Part shown: piece after piece, positions 11,538-48,420 of the stretch
How positions within the stretch are numbered: position 1 is the first letter of the stretch
Layout: every line of letters starts with the position of its first letter
DNA from: Thysanoteuthis rhombus
Taxonomy: Eukaryota; Mollusca; Cephalopoda; Oegopsida; Thysanoteuthidae
Assembly (NCBI GenBank): GCA_963457665.1
Contig: OY735224.1
Span: forward strand, 39,608,329-39,672,328
Length of the DNA: 64,000 nt
Direction of reading: 5' to 3'
Program-made: the position numbers and the translations under genes
Notes under the pieces: generated by a model
Databases searched by the model: none
What the model was told of the DNA's origin: nothing
What the model saw: only the letters and a program-made list of their open reading frames with translations

Positions 11538-12120
11538 TACACACAGGTGTATAAGTCGACATTTTGAGAATAAGAATAACAATGTTGAAATAAACTTCAA
11601 TTAACACCTTGGGGGTCGACTTGTACACAAGCACATATGGCTCATTGGAAAATACGGTGATCGGATGAATCAGCGTATTTGCTAGGATCAGATAACCTCC
11701 TCAGCAGACCAAGCTTATCGAAATTTAGACGGTCAAAATCAAGGAGAGAATCGAGTCTGGGTAGAGAGAGATGAAACATCAGCCTTTGTTACTGCTGTCG
11801 GCATTGTTGATCTAGAAGAAACTGCAGTCTTGCGATTCCTTTGATTTTCTCCCGGTTTATTCGCTTGAAAAACAGGGAAGCTTCATCTACTTTGATATTG
11901 AAAAGTCAGACGGAATTATGCCTAAAATATTTTGCAGGAATTCAATTAATACGTAATTTGGCATCGTAGTTTTTGTTTTGCTTTTTTGTTTTTCTTTTCG
12001 AGTCATGCAAAAATAAAGTCTCAAACCTGATTTACTGCTACTATAATACATTAACTACACATGGGCCTTTGAACACTGCCTTCCATTCTCTCTCTCTCTC
12101 TCTCTTATCCTCCTTCACCC
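11021..12120. repeat. (TA)n microsatellite in unassigned DNA
   Basis: 11487-11535 is (TA)n. A short CT run is at 12087-12104. The 61-codon open frame at 11287-11472 is unusually GC-balanced but matches no family I know and ends just before GGTAAAC. The rest is unrecognised. Confidence 0.7.
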
Positions 12121-12124
12121 CTCC

Positions 12125-12312
12125 TCTTCCATCGGTCGTACGTTAAGTGATCCACCTCCCATCATAGAAGGTGGTGAGTTTGATTCTCACCTAAAACTTA
12201 TTATTTATTCTGATGCCCGCTGTTGATTAATTTACTCATGGTTGAAAGGAATCCAGACTGGGTTTAGTTTCGATAAAAAGCAACAGCAATCAGGATGAAG
12301 GTAAATAGTGGC
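12125..12312 (+). repeat. tRNA-derived SINE (SINE-2), copy 1
   Basis: GGTGAGTTTGATTCTCACC is a T-arm with the expected 7-base loop. It is followed by a tail shared in order with 57720-57905: ACTTATTATTTATTC, GTTGATTAATTTACTCA, GATAAAAAGCAACAGCAAT and GAAGGTAAATA. A tRNA-like head plus a shared non-tRNA tail is the defining structure of a SINE. Confidence 0.65.
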
Positions 12313-13340
12313 AAAATGATAAAAAGAGTTGGCGGCAGTGCACCAAAAACTGTCAATCTGACCACACGATCTGCAAGTCCTTTGCCAGTCCTAGCTGCTT
12401 TTATACCTTTTTATACTTCTGAGCAGAGTTATATCACTTCAAAATTTACGTCATGGATTGACGTTAATTCATAACTGAAGAGAAATCCTATATCTTAGCA
12501 TAGCTGATGGAAGGAGTTACTATGATTCTTGTGGCACAAGATATTGGAGTGTACGTAAAGCTGCAAACGACCTGATAAAAGCTGATGATAGAAACCAACA
12601 AACAGACAAAAAATTTACGACAGTCTTTATACAGTTAGATGTATAGTCATAATTCCAAAACAATGGAGGAACATTTCCCGATTAAAAAACAAGAGAAATA
12701 CATCGGAGATTGAAGTGCTTAAAATAAAGACTTACTAAGTCAGTCATTTAGATCAGTGCACGGTTTCATTAAATTTATACACCTGTTTGTTGATTTCTGT
12801 CACGCAAAAGCAGACAAAAAAGTGTCAACAGCTTTTACATATATACTATTCCTCAAAAATTTAAGAAGAAACAACAAAGGAACGTTTCCTGACGAAAAAC
12901 TAGAATATCCTGATAGAAAACAAGAGAAAGACGTCGGAGATTGAAGTGTTTAAATGAAAGACTTACATTAAAATTACTTATATCTGGCTTCCTTAGTGTT
13001 TGGGATTTTATCAAAAGAGGATTTCGTGGACAAGTTTTGAAGATTAAATCAGGTTTTTATACGGCTTTAGCGATAAAGGCAGTGATACTTTCTTTTAAAG
13101 GATGGAGAACAGGGACTTTTGAGATGCGGTTACTGAGAAATGTAGGGAGAACAAAATGAAAAAAGGTGATAATGTTCCCGATGGCATAACTGATAATGTT
13201 TATAACCGTAGATTTGATTTTAGTGATAAAACCCGTTGTCATGGCAATCAGTCACGTGGCCGTGAAAATGGCGGGAAACTGCGATGACGACAACAATGTT
13301 AACACAATAAACTCGTTTTAACAGCAATCGTTCAAGCAGC
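12313..13340 (+). repeat. Short direct duplication in otherwise unassigned DNA
   Basis: The block at 12664-12735 (AGGAACATTTCCCGA, CGGAGATTGAAGTG, AAGACTTAC) recurs at 12878-12967 with small changes. The adjoining open frames (12756-13159) are repeat-derived. The remainder, including the reverse frame 13057-13242, is not recognised. Confidence 0.55.
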
Positions 13341-13510
13341 ACTATTAAATGATGCACACGTTCTAACGGAACTATTTAATGACACATGCATTCTAACGGC
13401 ACGTTTGTTTTTAGATTCGTGCAAGACTATTGCTGGAGATTATACCTTTTCCAGAGCAAATTGAATAGTAAATGATTTGTTTGCCGTGTTTTTTTTAATC
13501 TGCATGTCAT
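13341..13510 (+). repeat. Interspersed repeat family F, copy 1
   Basis: Carries TTCTAACGGCACGTTTGTTT and ATTATACCTTTTCC. Copies at 27400-27490 and 36840-37000 share both. Confidence 0.7.
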
Positions 13511-14080
13511 ATTTTTTTCTTATTTGAATGCCTTTCTTTCTAATCCATCAGTTATAATGACACTCCCCCGATGAAATCTACTGTAATTTTCTTTCTCAAA
13601 TTTCCTTGTATAATAAATTTTTGTTTACACTAACATCTCTAAGTGGAAAAAGATTTTAAAAATCATTCTATTAAAAGTTTTGTTTTTCGGGGTTTTTTTA
13701 GATATCAATAAGACGCTTTTTGGTCGGTTACAATTACGTTGAATATCAGAAATAGGAAGGAAGGAAGAGGTGTTATATCATTGAGAAACCAACTGCTATA
13801 ATTTTTTGTGTTCTAAAAAGACAAAAAATGGACCAAAACGCCAAAAAATAACCATTTGCGATTAATACTCTCGGAATATTTCCATATCACAATATTTCAC
13901 ATGTGTGAGAATCAATTGACTTGAAGAAAGACTTGATCTTCTCTATCCCCTTCCTGCTACTACTATGACGATTGGTGAATGCATCACTGAACTTATGGTT
14001 CTCGTTTCTGAAATGGTTACTCAAATGAACATTATTTAATGAAAACTTTACTTTTGTTCTCATAATACCACGGGCATTTT
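13511..14080. other. Unassigned AT-rich DNA
   Basis: No repeat partner, gene or motif found. Confidence 0.4.
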
Positions 14081-14640
14081 GTCAAACTTCAGTCCCAGGC
14101 GGGGTCTGGAGTTGACTTTGTTTCTCTAGACAAGAACAAACTGAACAGCCACAGAAACAATCCTCACCTAATTCACGGGAGTAATCACTTCACTGTTTGT
14201 CAGTCCCATCAAGTTAAACCAAACGAATACATAAATATTATATTTTTCTACCATGGTTTGAAATCACGACCAATATACTGAAAAGTCTCACACATCTACG
14301 AAAACTTATGTTATAATTTTTTGCTCATTACATAAGAAAAAAGTTACGGTAATCATTTTCAGTCGGAATAGAAGTAGGAGGGGAGTTTAACCTTGGAGCA
14401 GTCAGGCTTGTAACTTCCATTCTGGTAAGAGATGGAAGAATAATGTCACGCTTCGAATAATCGATAGGAAAACAACTAGTGAATCGGATAAGCTATGACA
14501 TCGTGAACTATTGTGCAGATTTGGGGGAAAAAAGCATGAACAACATTTTTTTCTGATGTGGGGAGAAGTCAGATTCGACCTCTGGGGGCCGTGAGAGATC
14601 AAACCGAGATGACCGCCCGTCGGCCAGGTCTAGATTTCAA
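14081..14640 (-). repeat. tRNA-related SINE (SINE-1) composite copy
   Basis: Shares GAAACAATCCTCACCTAATTC with 59830, TTTGAAATCACGACC with 35160 and 20994, and AGTCGGAATAGAAGTAG, AGTTTAACCTTGGAGCAG and CAGGCTTGT with 21130-21185 and 35335-35395. The tRNA-like part of this copy is partly deleted. Confidence 0.6.
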
Positions 14641-15060
14641 ACATGTTTAATTTGACAATCAAACGGTGTGGAAAAAACATGTACGGTGACATTTCCAACT
14701 TAGTCACGAGCGCTCATCCATTTGATGATAATTTTGAGATCACCAGAATCAAAAGAAATGCATTTGGATCAAGGAAAAAGTAGAAAAAAAGGTTAAAAAG
14801 ACATTCTTTTGTTAATGCATCCAGTACTGGGCCACATGTCGATCATACTATAAGCAATATCATGCTGAGATATCAGAGTACTGTACAGCAGATATAAAGA
14901 GAAAATATTCCCAATTTTTTCAATAATGCAATGGGTAATTTACAGAACAGAATTTATAATATCATTTGCAGTAATTTCTCATATTTATCACATAGTAAAA
15001 AATACCTTACCCCTTCAAAAAGAGTGTTCTTAGATGTGTTCAATAACAGAATACTAAATG
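14641..15060. other. Unassigned DNA
   Basis: No recognisable feature. Confidence 0.4.
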
Positions 15061-16020
15061 TCTACCCAAGTCTAGCTACTGGAAAGGTATAAATTCCAAG
15101 ATGGTGTTCAAGATGGCCGCCATATCTTTAGAATGCCCAATTTTCATTGATTATCTATCATAGACAAGTTTTCCCCCAACGGCTCCTTGTAATATCAAAT
15201 GTGCTTGATAACATAACAAAATTCTACCACCGTCCGCCCATGGGAAAGTTGGCCTCCATATCCTTAGGTTATCCATTACTCACTCATTATTTGCCCTGGG
15301 CAGGTTTTTCAAAAGAGTCTTGTAGTGTCGAGTGTGCTTGATAACGTATCAAACGTTTGTCGTAGTTTGTCCGCTGGGAAGATATAATTTCCAAGATGGC
15401 ACCCAGGATGGTTGCTAAATCATCAAATGTCCAATCATCATTATCGTCATCAGTCTTTTAACGTCTGTCGTTGGACATAGACCTTCTCCAGGATTCGCCA
15501 CACTCCTCTATCATGGGTGTCGCAGAGCCAGCACTTTCTGAATTTGTCTAGCTCATCTCTCCATCTAATATTCTGCCGAACTCAGTTGCTCAAAGATAAG
15601 AATTTTTGGAGCCCAAAGCTATGTTTTTGAGATTTTGAAATCCATTTAGCATATTCAAGTTACAGTAAAGTGATTGCTATTAACATAGATAGAGATTGGT
15701 TGACTAGATGGAAAAAATGAGGAAGTATAATTTTTCAAGATGGTGTCCAAGTTGACGTCAAAATTAGTTGGTTATGAAATAATTTTATCCCTAATAGATC
15801 ACGACGAAATGTTTCTCAGCAATCTTTTGTTCATAGTTCACCCTTGAAAGGTCTTTAAAACGGTTTTTGTTGTATCACACATATGTTTAATAACTAGTCA
15901 GAAGTCCACCTCAATTTGGTCACTGGGAAGATATAATTTCCAATATGGCTGTCGAATCATTTAGTGCCTTTTTTGTTCATTGGTCATTTTAAACAAGTAA
16001 TTTGGATACATAATCCCGTA
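15061..16020 (+). repeat. Diverged tandem array, about 180-base units, interrupted by an RTE fragment
   Basis: Units recur with TTCCAAGATGG, a TCATTGA or CATTACTCA block, a CAAGTTTTCCCC or CAGGTTTTTC block, and GTGCTTGATAAC. Starts are near 15085, 15250, 15365, 15735 and 15935. The unit order is broken at 15428-15590 by a reverse RTE 3' end. The ATGG-rich frames are not coding. Confidence 0.65.
15428..15592 (-). mobile_element. RTE-type LINE 3'-end fragment inside the tandem array
   Basis: On the minus strand it carries the end of the same LINE as at 60706-61070: GAACTCGGCAGAATATTAG... and the terminal GTCCAACGACAGACG block. A degenerate (TCA)n tail lies at 15428-15450. Truncated at its 5' side. 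Confidence 0.75.
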
Positions 16021-16637
16021 TTTTTGCGATACAGGAATCCAATGAACATAAATTATTGTGAAGGGATTGTAATTAGGATATATAGAGTGAGTACATGCAA
16101 AAAGGAAAAATTAGGACAATCTATTCTGAAATCAGTTGAAATAGAGGACATTTAAAATAGATAAAAATATTCAATGTATAATCTTTTCTTACGAGAGAAG
16201 ATATTAAAATCTTATAGCATAGTGCTTATATTACCTATTTAAGTATACTGCTCAGTGTAAGGATCTTGAAAAACGTATCCTTCCAGTGATCAACTTGTTG
16301 TAGACTTTCAGTATTTTACTACATCATAAAAATCATCGGAAAACCTTTTCTTGCAATTTCACCTGGCCTTTCTTATCATATATGTATTTGGCTGTAAGAG
16401 AAGTGGTCAAACTACATGAAGACATGCGTGTCTTATTCCTGCAATCTCCTGTCTTGTATTCTTAGTCGCGAAAAGAAGACATCCAACAATGTCCAGAAGA
16501 GTGTCAGAAACAAACGAAAAGGCAGAATCAACTTTGAGCGACTTTCCGTTTGAATAGAGATTGAACTTGGTATTACTTATTATGAGTCAGACCGCTGTAT
16601 CAATGATCTTCTGCTTCTTTGATTCTTCGTCCTTTGC
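16021..16637. other. Unassigned DNA
   Basis: No repeat partner recognised. Possibly the flank of the array at 16638. Confidence 0.4.
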
Positions 16638-16954
16638 TTCATCATCATCATCATCATCAGTCTTTCAACGTCTTTTGTTGGACATAGACCTTCCCCAGGA
16701 TCCGCCACATTTCTCTATCATAGGCGTCGCGGATCCAGTATTCCCTGAATTTGTCTGGCTCATCTCTCCATCTTGTATTCTGCCAGCCTCGGTTGCGCAT
16801 GTGATCTCGAGGGATCCATGTCGCGAGTCGCGATATCCATTGGTTGTCTGCCATTCTAACAACATGGCCAGCCCACTGCCATTTAAGTTTTCTAATATTC
16901 TATGGTGTCTCTGACTCCTGTTTTCTTCCTTATATACATATTGTTCATACTCAC

Positions 16955-16997
<43 letters not shown>

Positions 16998-17292
16998 GTC
17001 TTTCAACATCTGTCGTTGGATATAGACCTTCCCCATGATTTGCCACGATTCTCTATCATGGGCGTTGCAGAGCCATTACTTTCTGAATTTGTCTGGCTCA
17101 TCTCTCCATCTTGTATTCTGCCAGCCTCGGTTGCGCATGTGATCTCGAGGGATCCATGTCGCGAGTCGCGATATCCATTGGTTGTCTGCCATTCTAACAA
17201 CATGGCCAGCCCACTGCCATTTAAGTTTTCTAATATTCTATGGTGTCTCTGACTCCTGTTTTCTTCCTTATATACATATTGTTCATACTCAC

Positions 17293-17335
<43 letters not shown>

Positions 17336-17630
17336 GTCTTTCAACATCTGTCGTTGGATATAGACCTTCCCCATGATTTGCCACGATTCTCTATCATGGG
17401 CGTTGCAGAGCCATTACTTTCTGAATTTGTCTGGCTCATCTCTCCATCTTGTATTCTGCCAGCCTCGGTTGCGCATGTGATCTCGAGGGATCCATGTCGC
17501 GAGTCGCGATATCCATTGGTTGTCTGCCATTCTAACAACATGGCCAGCCCACTGCCATTTAAGTTTTCTAATATTCTATGGTGTCTCTGACTCCTGTTTT
17601 CTTCCTTATATACATATTGTTCATACTCAC

Positions 17631-17673
<43 letters not shown>

Positions 17674-17990
17674 GTCTTTCAACATCTGTCGTTGGATATA
17701 GACCTTCCCCATGATTTGCCACGATTCTCTATCATGGGCGTTGCAGAGCCATTACTTTCTGAATTTGTCTGGCTCATCTCTCCATCTTGTATTCTGCCAG
17801 CCTCGGTTGCGCATGTGATCTCGAGGGATCCATGTCGCGAGTCGCGATATCCATTGGTTGTCTGCCATTCTAACAACGTGGCCAGCCCACTGCCATTTGA
17901 GATTTTTAATCGATTCTATGATGTTCCTGACCCCTATCTTTTCCCGGAAAATCTCAGTATCTGTGATGTCTTTCCCTCGTTGTCACAAAA
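16638..17990 (-). mobile_element. 338-bp tandem array of RTE-type LINE 3' ends with (TCA)n spacers
   Basis: Four head-to-tail LINE 3' ends begin at 16657, 16995, 17333 and 17671, exactly 338 bases apart. On the minus strand each encodes the LINE C-terminus (ITCATEAGRIQDGEMSQTNS frame, and WIPRDHMRNR in another frame). Each is preceded by (TCA)n, the reverse complement of a (TGA)n tail. Units 2 and 3 look identical. Unit 1 differs only in its first 130 bases. Unit 4 continues about 90 bases further into the element (to 17990) instead of the TATACATATTGTTCATACTC spacer. The repeated long open frames on both strands are artefacts of this array. Confidence 0.92.
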
Positions 17991-19984
17991 TCAACATTGT
18001 TTTCGCCCTACACTGTTCTTTCAATTTTCCCTCTTTAGGTATTGATTTTCAAATGGTATGAATCTGCAATTTGTTAGAAATCCATTCATTTTTATCTCAT
18101 AAATGTGAAATTGTCAACAGTATTTGTTATTGTAATCACTTTGTTATAATTTGAATTTGGTAATTGGATCATATTATTTTTATAGCCATGTTTTCTTTTT
18201 AGAAAGATTTTCGTTGCTTTTGTGGTGAGTAAGAATCAGGTAAAGGTGGGAAAGTTGCAAATCATACGTTATTTCACAATGATTTTAGAAATTTAGCGAA
18301 CGTCAAATTATTTGGGGGGGGGTGATTTTGTATCATCCAGTGATTTTCTTTCGTCGATTTCATTTCGTGTCATTAGGCAAATGTTTGGTGAATGTTTTAA
18401 TGCACAATGTTCTATCGAAATCTAATACGGTTGCACAATAGAGTAAAATATGTTAGTATTTGTGAAAAGATCTTTCCGGTACAATGAAGGGAAGGTGGTT
18501 CCGATTGTAAATTTCAAAGTTTCACTACTTCGTTCACTCACAGTTGAAAACAGAAAACCATTTAAAAGAAATAAAAAGACAGAATTTATGAAGAAGAAAC
18601 AGAATTTTGATAAATACTAATAGATTGATAAATGAATATAAATAAAAAAACTAATTTGCTGAAAATCTTTCCCGTGGTTACAAATGTACACAGAGAAAAT
18701 TTCATAGAGCTATTTTGAATCATCTTCCTTTTCTCTCAGTCCCTCTCTAAACTAACAAATGTTCTCCCTCTTACTCTACCACCCTCTCTAAAAATGATAC
18801 AAAGTACCTACTCGCTCTACAAATGAGCTTGTTTTCGGCAACAGTCAAGTGGCAATTGCAAGGACCTGGGCATAAAAAATGTGTCCAATTTGAAATTATT
18901 TTAAATTGAGTCCCCCTTAATAGTTTGGGGAGTAGTTTTCAAGAACCAACTTGCTGAAAATCTGCCCATCCTAAGGGCCCGGCGATACGCACAGAAAATT
19001 TAATGGGTTTATGCTGTATGGTTTTTGCAGTAGGCGAGTATGAATGGGCAGGAAGACATTTTGGTAAATCATTAAACAATTGACACTTGGTTTTAATGCT
19101 TGAGCAGTTGCAATCAACTCTGTTCCCCTTTGCGCATCTGTAGTCAATTCTGGTAATGGTTAAACGTTGAAAACACGAAACAAGAGAATTGTCTTTTTTG
19201 GTAAATGATCTCTATTCATTTTAAATTCATAAGACAATAATTTAGGTGAACGTTTCGTGTCAGAGTTCGTATTTCTTTTATAAAATTCCGGATAATGGGG
19301 TACCTGAGAATCGTATTAAGAAATTTTGTTCTCCCTTATCCAAATCTCATCCATTTGTTCTGCGAGAAAAATGTTTAGTTGAAGACCTCCCAAACAAACA
19401 GGATTCTGCCAGTTTTCTGTTCTTGGATTGTAAAGATTGAGACAAACTGTTCAAATTTTATTTTTGTTTTTTAAATATGATTGATACCAACTTTTGCTCG
19501 GACAATTTAAACGCTTTTTCTCACCATTGACGTAATCAAAAAGTTTCGGTCAATTCATTCTATGATATAGTTATAAAGTTATTTAGAAAATATGATTAAA
19601 TTAGAGTATGAGCAGGTCATCCGCTAACTCGTGAAATACGTGTTTAAGAACGAACCCAAAAGCCCTGACTTCAATGCACTCAGCAAAGCAGTTGTATCAA
19701 ATGCTGCAAAGGGAGAATCTGTCAGAAAATATTTTGTAAACTAGCTGGGCGATGCTTCGGCTATACAGTTGAAAGTGTTAAATGATGTCAAATTCCTTGT
19801 ATTTCAAGACTTGGTCTTGTCTTGATCACTTACAAACACCGGTTCAACTGCACGTCTACTTATTCTCAATATGTTTTTTTTTAAATCTAACTTTGTCTGG
19901 GCAGGATGGGGGCTACACCCCCCTTGATCTGCAAGTCATGAATAATTCGTCTTTTTAACTGTGATATGTCTATTTTGTTGTCAG
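17991..19984. other. Largely unique DNA upstream of the first visible homeobox exon
   Basis: AT-rich and without members of the interspersed families seen elsewhere. The open frame 19246-19440 has no domain. This is a likely place for regulatory DNA or an unrecognised 5' exon, but I could not identify a phase-1 coding exon. Confidence 0.4.
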
Positions 19985-44722
<24,738 letters not shown>

Positions 44723-45060
44723 ATACAACACAACCAAAAGAATACAGACTGCTCACGTCAAAATAGTTAAATATCACGTCACAGAAAATGAAAATTATTG
44801 AGAGAGAAAAAGATACTAATGAAATATAATAAAATTAAACGAAAAAAAAATATTCACAAAAGTGGTTTTCTATCGTCTGCAAAGGCGCTGTCAATCAAAC
44901 TCATAAAGTGGGCGTGGCATTAATCGAGAGAAGAATGCCATTTTGGTAATAAGGACTCATTATTTTATGCTGCTAATATGACCAATAAGAATAGAATGTT
45001 TTATTTTTGTTTCTGTGTCCGGCTGTAATGTCTGTCAATAAAATGTCCAGGTAGTTTATA
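44723..45060 (+). other. Probable 3' UTR with two candidate poly(A) signals
   Basis: Sequence after the homeobox stop has no open frame and is not visibly repetitive. AATAAA occurs at 44828-44833 and again at 45037-45042; the second lies in TGTCAATAAAATGTCC, a good hexamer context. Transcript ends would be expected about 15-25 bases after each. Which one is used cannot be seen. Confidence 0.5.
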
Positions 45061-45123
45061 CCTTTAAATTTCCAATGTTTTCAAAAGTTGAACTATTTTT
45101 CATACTCTTTTCAAAATGACAAA

Positions 45124-45522
45124 CAGGGCCGGCCCTAGGATACCCCGGGCAAGCTGAACTTCGGCACCGTTTAAATTATAGAATTATCTTATCTATTCAT
45201 TCATTTATCTATGTTCTACGGTGAAAAAAATTGCATTATGCCTAACTAAAATAGCTAAACCTGACTGAGCTTGAAATCAATCATGAGAATTCATTTGCCA
45301 AACGTTCCTCTCAGTTTCACGACAACAGAAAGTATCTAACTGTCAGATATTCCTGAAAAATCTGACCACATCTGGAAATTTTCTTTTCATGACTTTTTAT
45401 CCTTTATTTATTTTTTCGTTTGTATTTAGAATATCCTACTGTCTCAGACACATGAAAGGCGCTTCCTAACACTTGGCACCCTGGGCTACTGTTCGTATTT
45501 TAAGTACCTTTGGCCGGCCCTG
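45124..45522. mobile_element. MITE with CAGGGCCGGCC termini
   Basis: CAGGGCCGGCC at 45124 and its exact reverse complement ending at 45522 flank 399 bases of AT-rich DNA with no frame. CAGGG-type GC-rich ends are typical of hAT elements. No exact target-site duplication was found. It lies about 80 bases past the second poly(A) signal of the homeobox gene. Confidence 0.7.
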
Positions 45523-45601
45523 CCTGGTGTGCTTGCATGTTGTTAATCTATTATATTATTTTACAAAGGTTGATTTTCGGTTAAACCATTAATTTTTTTT
45601 T

Positions 45602-45960
45602 TTAATTTTTGACTTTACTCAGTGTCCGAAACGATTCCTGAATTGTAATTCGTAGCAAAGTGCAACCAATGTTCTGTCTTGTTTTCGGGTTGAAACACAC
45701 TTTTATTAACACTTTCTGACACTCTGATATTAAATACATGCGTCCTTGATGTCCCCACTTTTTTGCTATTTCATTGCAACTGAAGGAGGTATTTTTCAAA
45801 TAAACTTCCACTCGGACACCCTCTTTTGGGCTCAAACATTTACCAGATCCCATGATGACAATATTGGACAAGCACATATGATAATCACAACCACAAGAGT
45901 AATATGTTTTGAGATCTGTTATTTAACCAGTTATTATAAATGAGGTTAAATAGACATACA
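45602..45960 (-). pseudogene. Tc1-like transposase N-terminal relic
   Basis: The minus frame starts MGSGKCLSPKE and continues VEVYLKNTSFSCNEIAKKWG, matching the helix-turn-helix opening of Tc1-like transposases (KDLSP..., EIAK...). It then drifts out of register near KTRQNIG...RTLSK. The DDE domain is missing. A second, shorter copy of the same segment lies at 46440-46600. Confidence 0.65.
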
Positions 45961-46600
45961 GTTGGAAATAGGGTGTTTTAAAGGTGTTCACCTGAGACCA
46001 GGCACAATCCTAGGTTAGGACAAAGTCATGTTTGCTTGAGATCAACCAGAGGTCACATGAGGTCAACAATGGTTCAGATTCTCCTTGTACACAGTAGTAC
46101 AATGGATGTAGAATTCAAAGTGCATAAACATCACGTATCACTGTTTACATTTTTGTAGTTTGAATAAAAATGAAATAAGTCAATTTTGAAAAAAAATGGT
46201 GCCCAATTATTTTGACATTGGTGTAATACTGAAATTGATTGACCTAATCAAATTTGGCATGCATACACGATGGACCAAAGGGAAGTTGATATCTATTCAC
46301 TTCGTGCCATACTAACCTAAATAAATACTTACTAAGCTTAATTTAACCTGACTCAGTGGAAGCATCAATTGAGGTTTGAACCAAGTAATGAATTGTTATC
46401 TATCGCTCTACGACATGCGGTTAAATTTTCAAGTTAATGATCTGTTTAATATGCAACCAACATTCTGTTTTGTCTTTGAGTTAAAACACACTTTTATTAA
46501 CACTTTCCGACACTCCAACGTTTAATAAACTCCTCCTTGATATCCACACTTTTATTTTTCCTTGCAATTTAAGGTGGTAATAAGCACAAGTCAGATTGGA
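45961..46600 (-). mobile_element. Tc1-like element flank and second relic copy
   Basis: 46196-46225 has TGGTGCCCAATTATTTTGAC, resembling a Tc1-type terminal repeat. 46450-46580 repeats ACCAACATTCTGTTTTGTCT, AACACACTTTTATTAACACT and TCCTTGATATCCACACTTTT from 45665-45760. So two diverged copies sit in tandem. Confidence 0.6.
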
Positions 46601-48110
46601 AATGCAGGCCCCATTTCAAACTACACTTCAAGGATATTTTTAGGGCTGCAGACCTAAGATTTATGTAGGTATACCTTGATTAGTGCGGTTAATTCGTTCA
46701 AAAATTCGCCATAGTGTTCAAAACTGCATTATTCAAGTTCTTAACAGTTGATTGATCTCTTTCAGCTTATACTCAATTACATGATTTTGTACAGTAATAC
46801 CTTAAAGGTACAACGTCAAACCCCACACTGATCAAGACTGCACGATGCCAAATATTGATGTATATGTGTATATGTATATATATGTACCTGAAGCATTTAA
46901 AGTAAAAGAACAGAATTGAAGAATTGGAAAGATTTCTAAAAAAAAAAAAAAAAAAGGTTGTAGGAAGCAGTTTTTCTCAAAACTAGTGGGGAATTCCGGC
47001 GTTGACTAAAGGAAAATAACTGAATATCTGTCAAAACAGAAATAAATAATAATGTACTAAATATCTTCTCACGTAACACAACCAGGTGGCAAGAGCCGAA
47101 AAAATGATTTGAGTCTATTCTGTGTAGTAACTGACAGTTAATGAGATCGAATCCCGGCCAGAGTATCTCACACCCTTGGGCTGGTTAAATACAACCCCGG
47201 GGATACTTGTGCAGTCCAACACGTACCGTAGGACAGATTGATGCAGTCTGCACAGCTTTTCGTGTCACTGTTGGAATGTTTGAACGCAGAAGTTTGTGTC
47301 TTAGATTTCAATAACATGAAATTTATAAAGCAATTGCCTTCCATCTGGGTATATATATATATATATATACATATATATATAACGGTCCAGTTTAGCATTA
47401 TAGTTTCAATGGAAATTCTCTTCTGAAACCTCTTGAAAGCTTTAAAAAATATCTTCTTTTTTTCGAACATGTTTTTAACTGAAGTCAAAAACCTAATTTA
47501 TATACATTTTTTAAAAGAGAAATATTGTTGGGAATAAATACCAATTTGAACATTAAAAATGGAAAAGTTGATTTTAAAAAATGGTGTATATTGAACTGAG
47601 TTTCGAGCAAAACCCATTTATATGATCTGCCACTGTAGATGGCTAAATCTTGTCGAAAAAAGTCTCAGAACCATCAGCAAGGTACGTTCTTTGTTTTTTG
47701 CCCCCTCTATCATTAAAACAACTTTTTGCCCACTTCCACGTGACCGGCAGGCAGGTCTGTGAAAGCCAACCGTTTGGATCATTTGCACACACAAACATTG
47801 TTACAGACAACCAAATTTATATGTATACAGGGATGTATATTAGACAATCGAGTACAGCACTGTAAAAAGCAGCAATAAATACTAAGTACATTCATGTTTA
47901 TTCTGTATTCGATACTCGTCTGTATCAATCTCAGATGAATCTTCTTCAAAATAAAATCGACAAATATCTATCCAACTGAATGCTATGTCATGTTATAGTC
48001 GTACGCCAACTTACATCTGATCAAAGAAACGTCGTTATAATAAGTTGAGCCCTCTTGACTAGGAATGACGATAATGTCCGGCATGCTACTGTAAGCTTAC
48101 ATAGGAGAGA
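46601..48110. other. Unassigned DNA with short TA tracts and one tRNA-like trace
   Basis: 47350-47375 is a short TA tract. Near 47138-47160 the minus strand has GGCCGGGATTCGATCTC, a B-box-like motif, suggesting a SINE remnant. Open frames at 47168-47488 and 47650-47865 have no domain. Confidence 0.4.
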
Positions 48111-48420
48111 GCAGAGTGTATCTTATGTTTGTTTCAAGTTCTCCAGACCGTGGAGGCGAGGAAGAGAAGGTAAACGGGCAGATACCTTGCTGGGCTGAGC
48201 TAATGACTTAATGAAATGGATGACATTTGTTCCTTTGTCTTCGGAGAGTGAAAAGTTAAGACGTATATACAATATAGTAGTTAAGATAAATATGTCATAG
48301 TATCTCATGTTACACAATTTATATATTTGTTTTCACTCTATGACGGTCGACTTATGCCCAGATCGAGTTGCGTCCATACTACCGGAGCATAACCCGGACG
48401 CAAGTCTATGCACGGCTATA
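48110..48420 (+). repeat. Interspersed repeat family E, copy 2
   Basis: Shares with 3700-4280 the blocks GAGCTAATGACTTA, ATGGATGACATTTGT, ACGGTCGACTTATGCCCAG and CATAACCCGGACGCAAG. Confidence 0.75.

Noticed and set aside
16638-17990. CRISPR-like regular spacing
   Set aside because: The repeats are 338 bases with no short unique spacers, the content is LINE sequence, and the genome is animal.
16561-18045. Repeated 116-155 codon forward frames with Ser or Ile runs
   Set aside because: Antisense readings of the LINE 3'-end array and its trinucleotide spacers.
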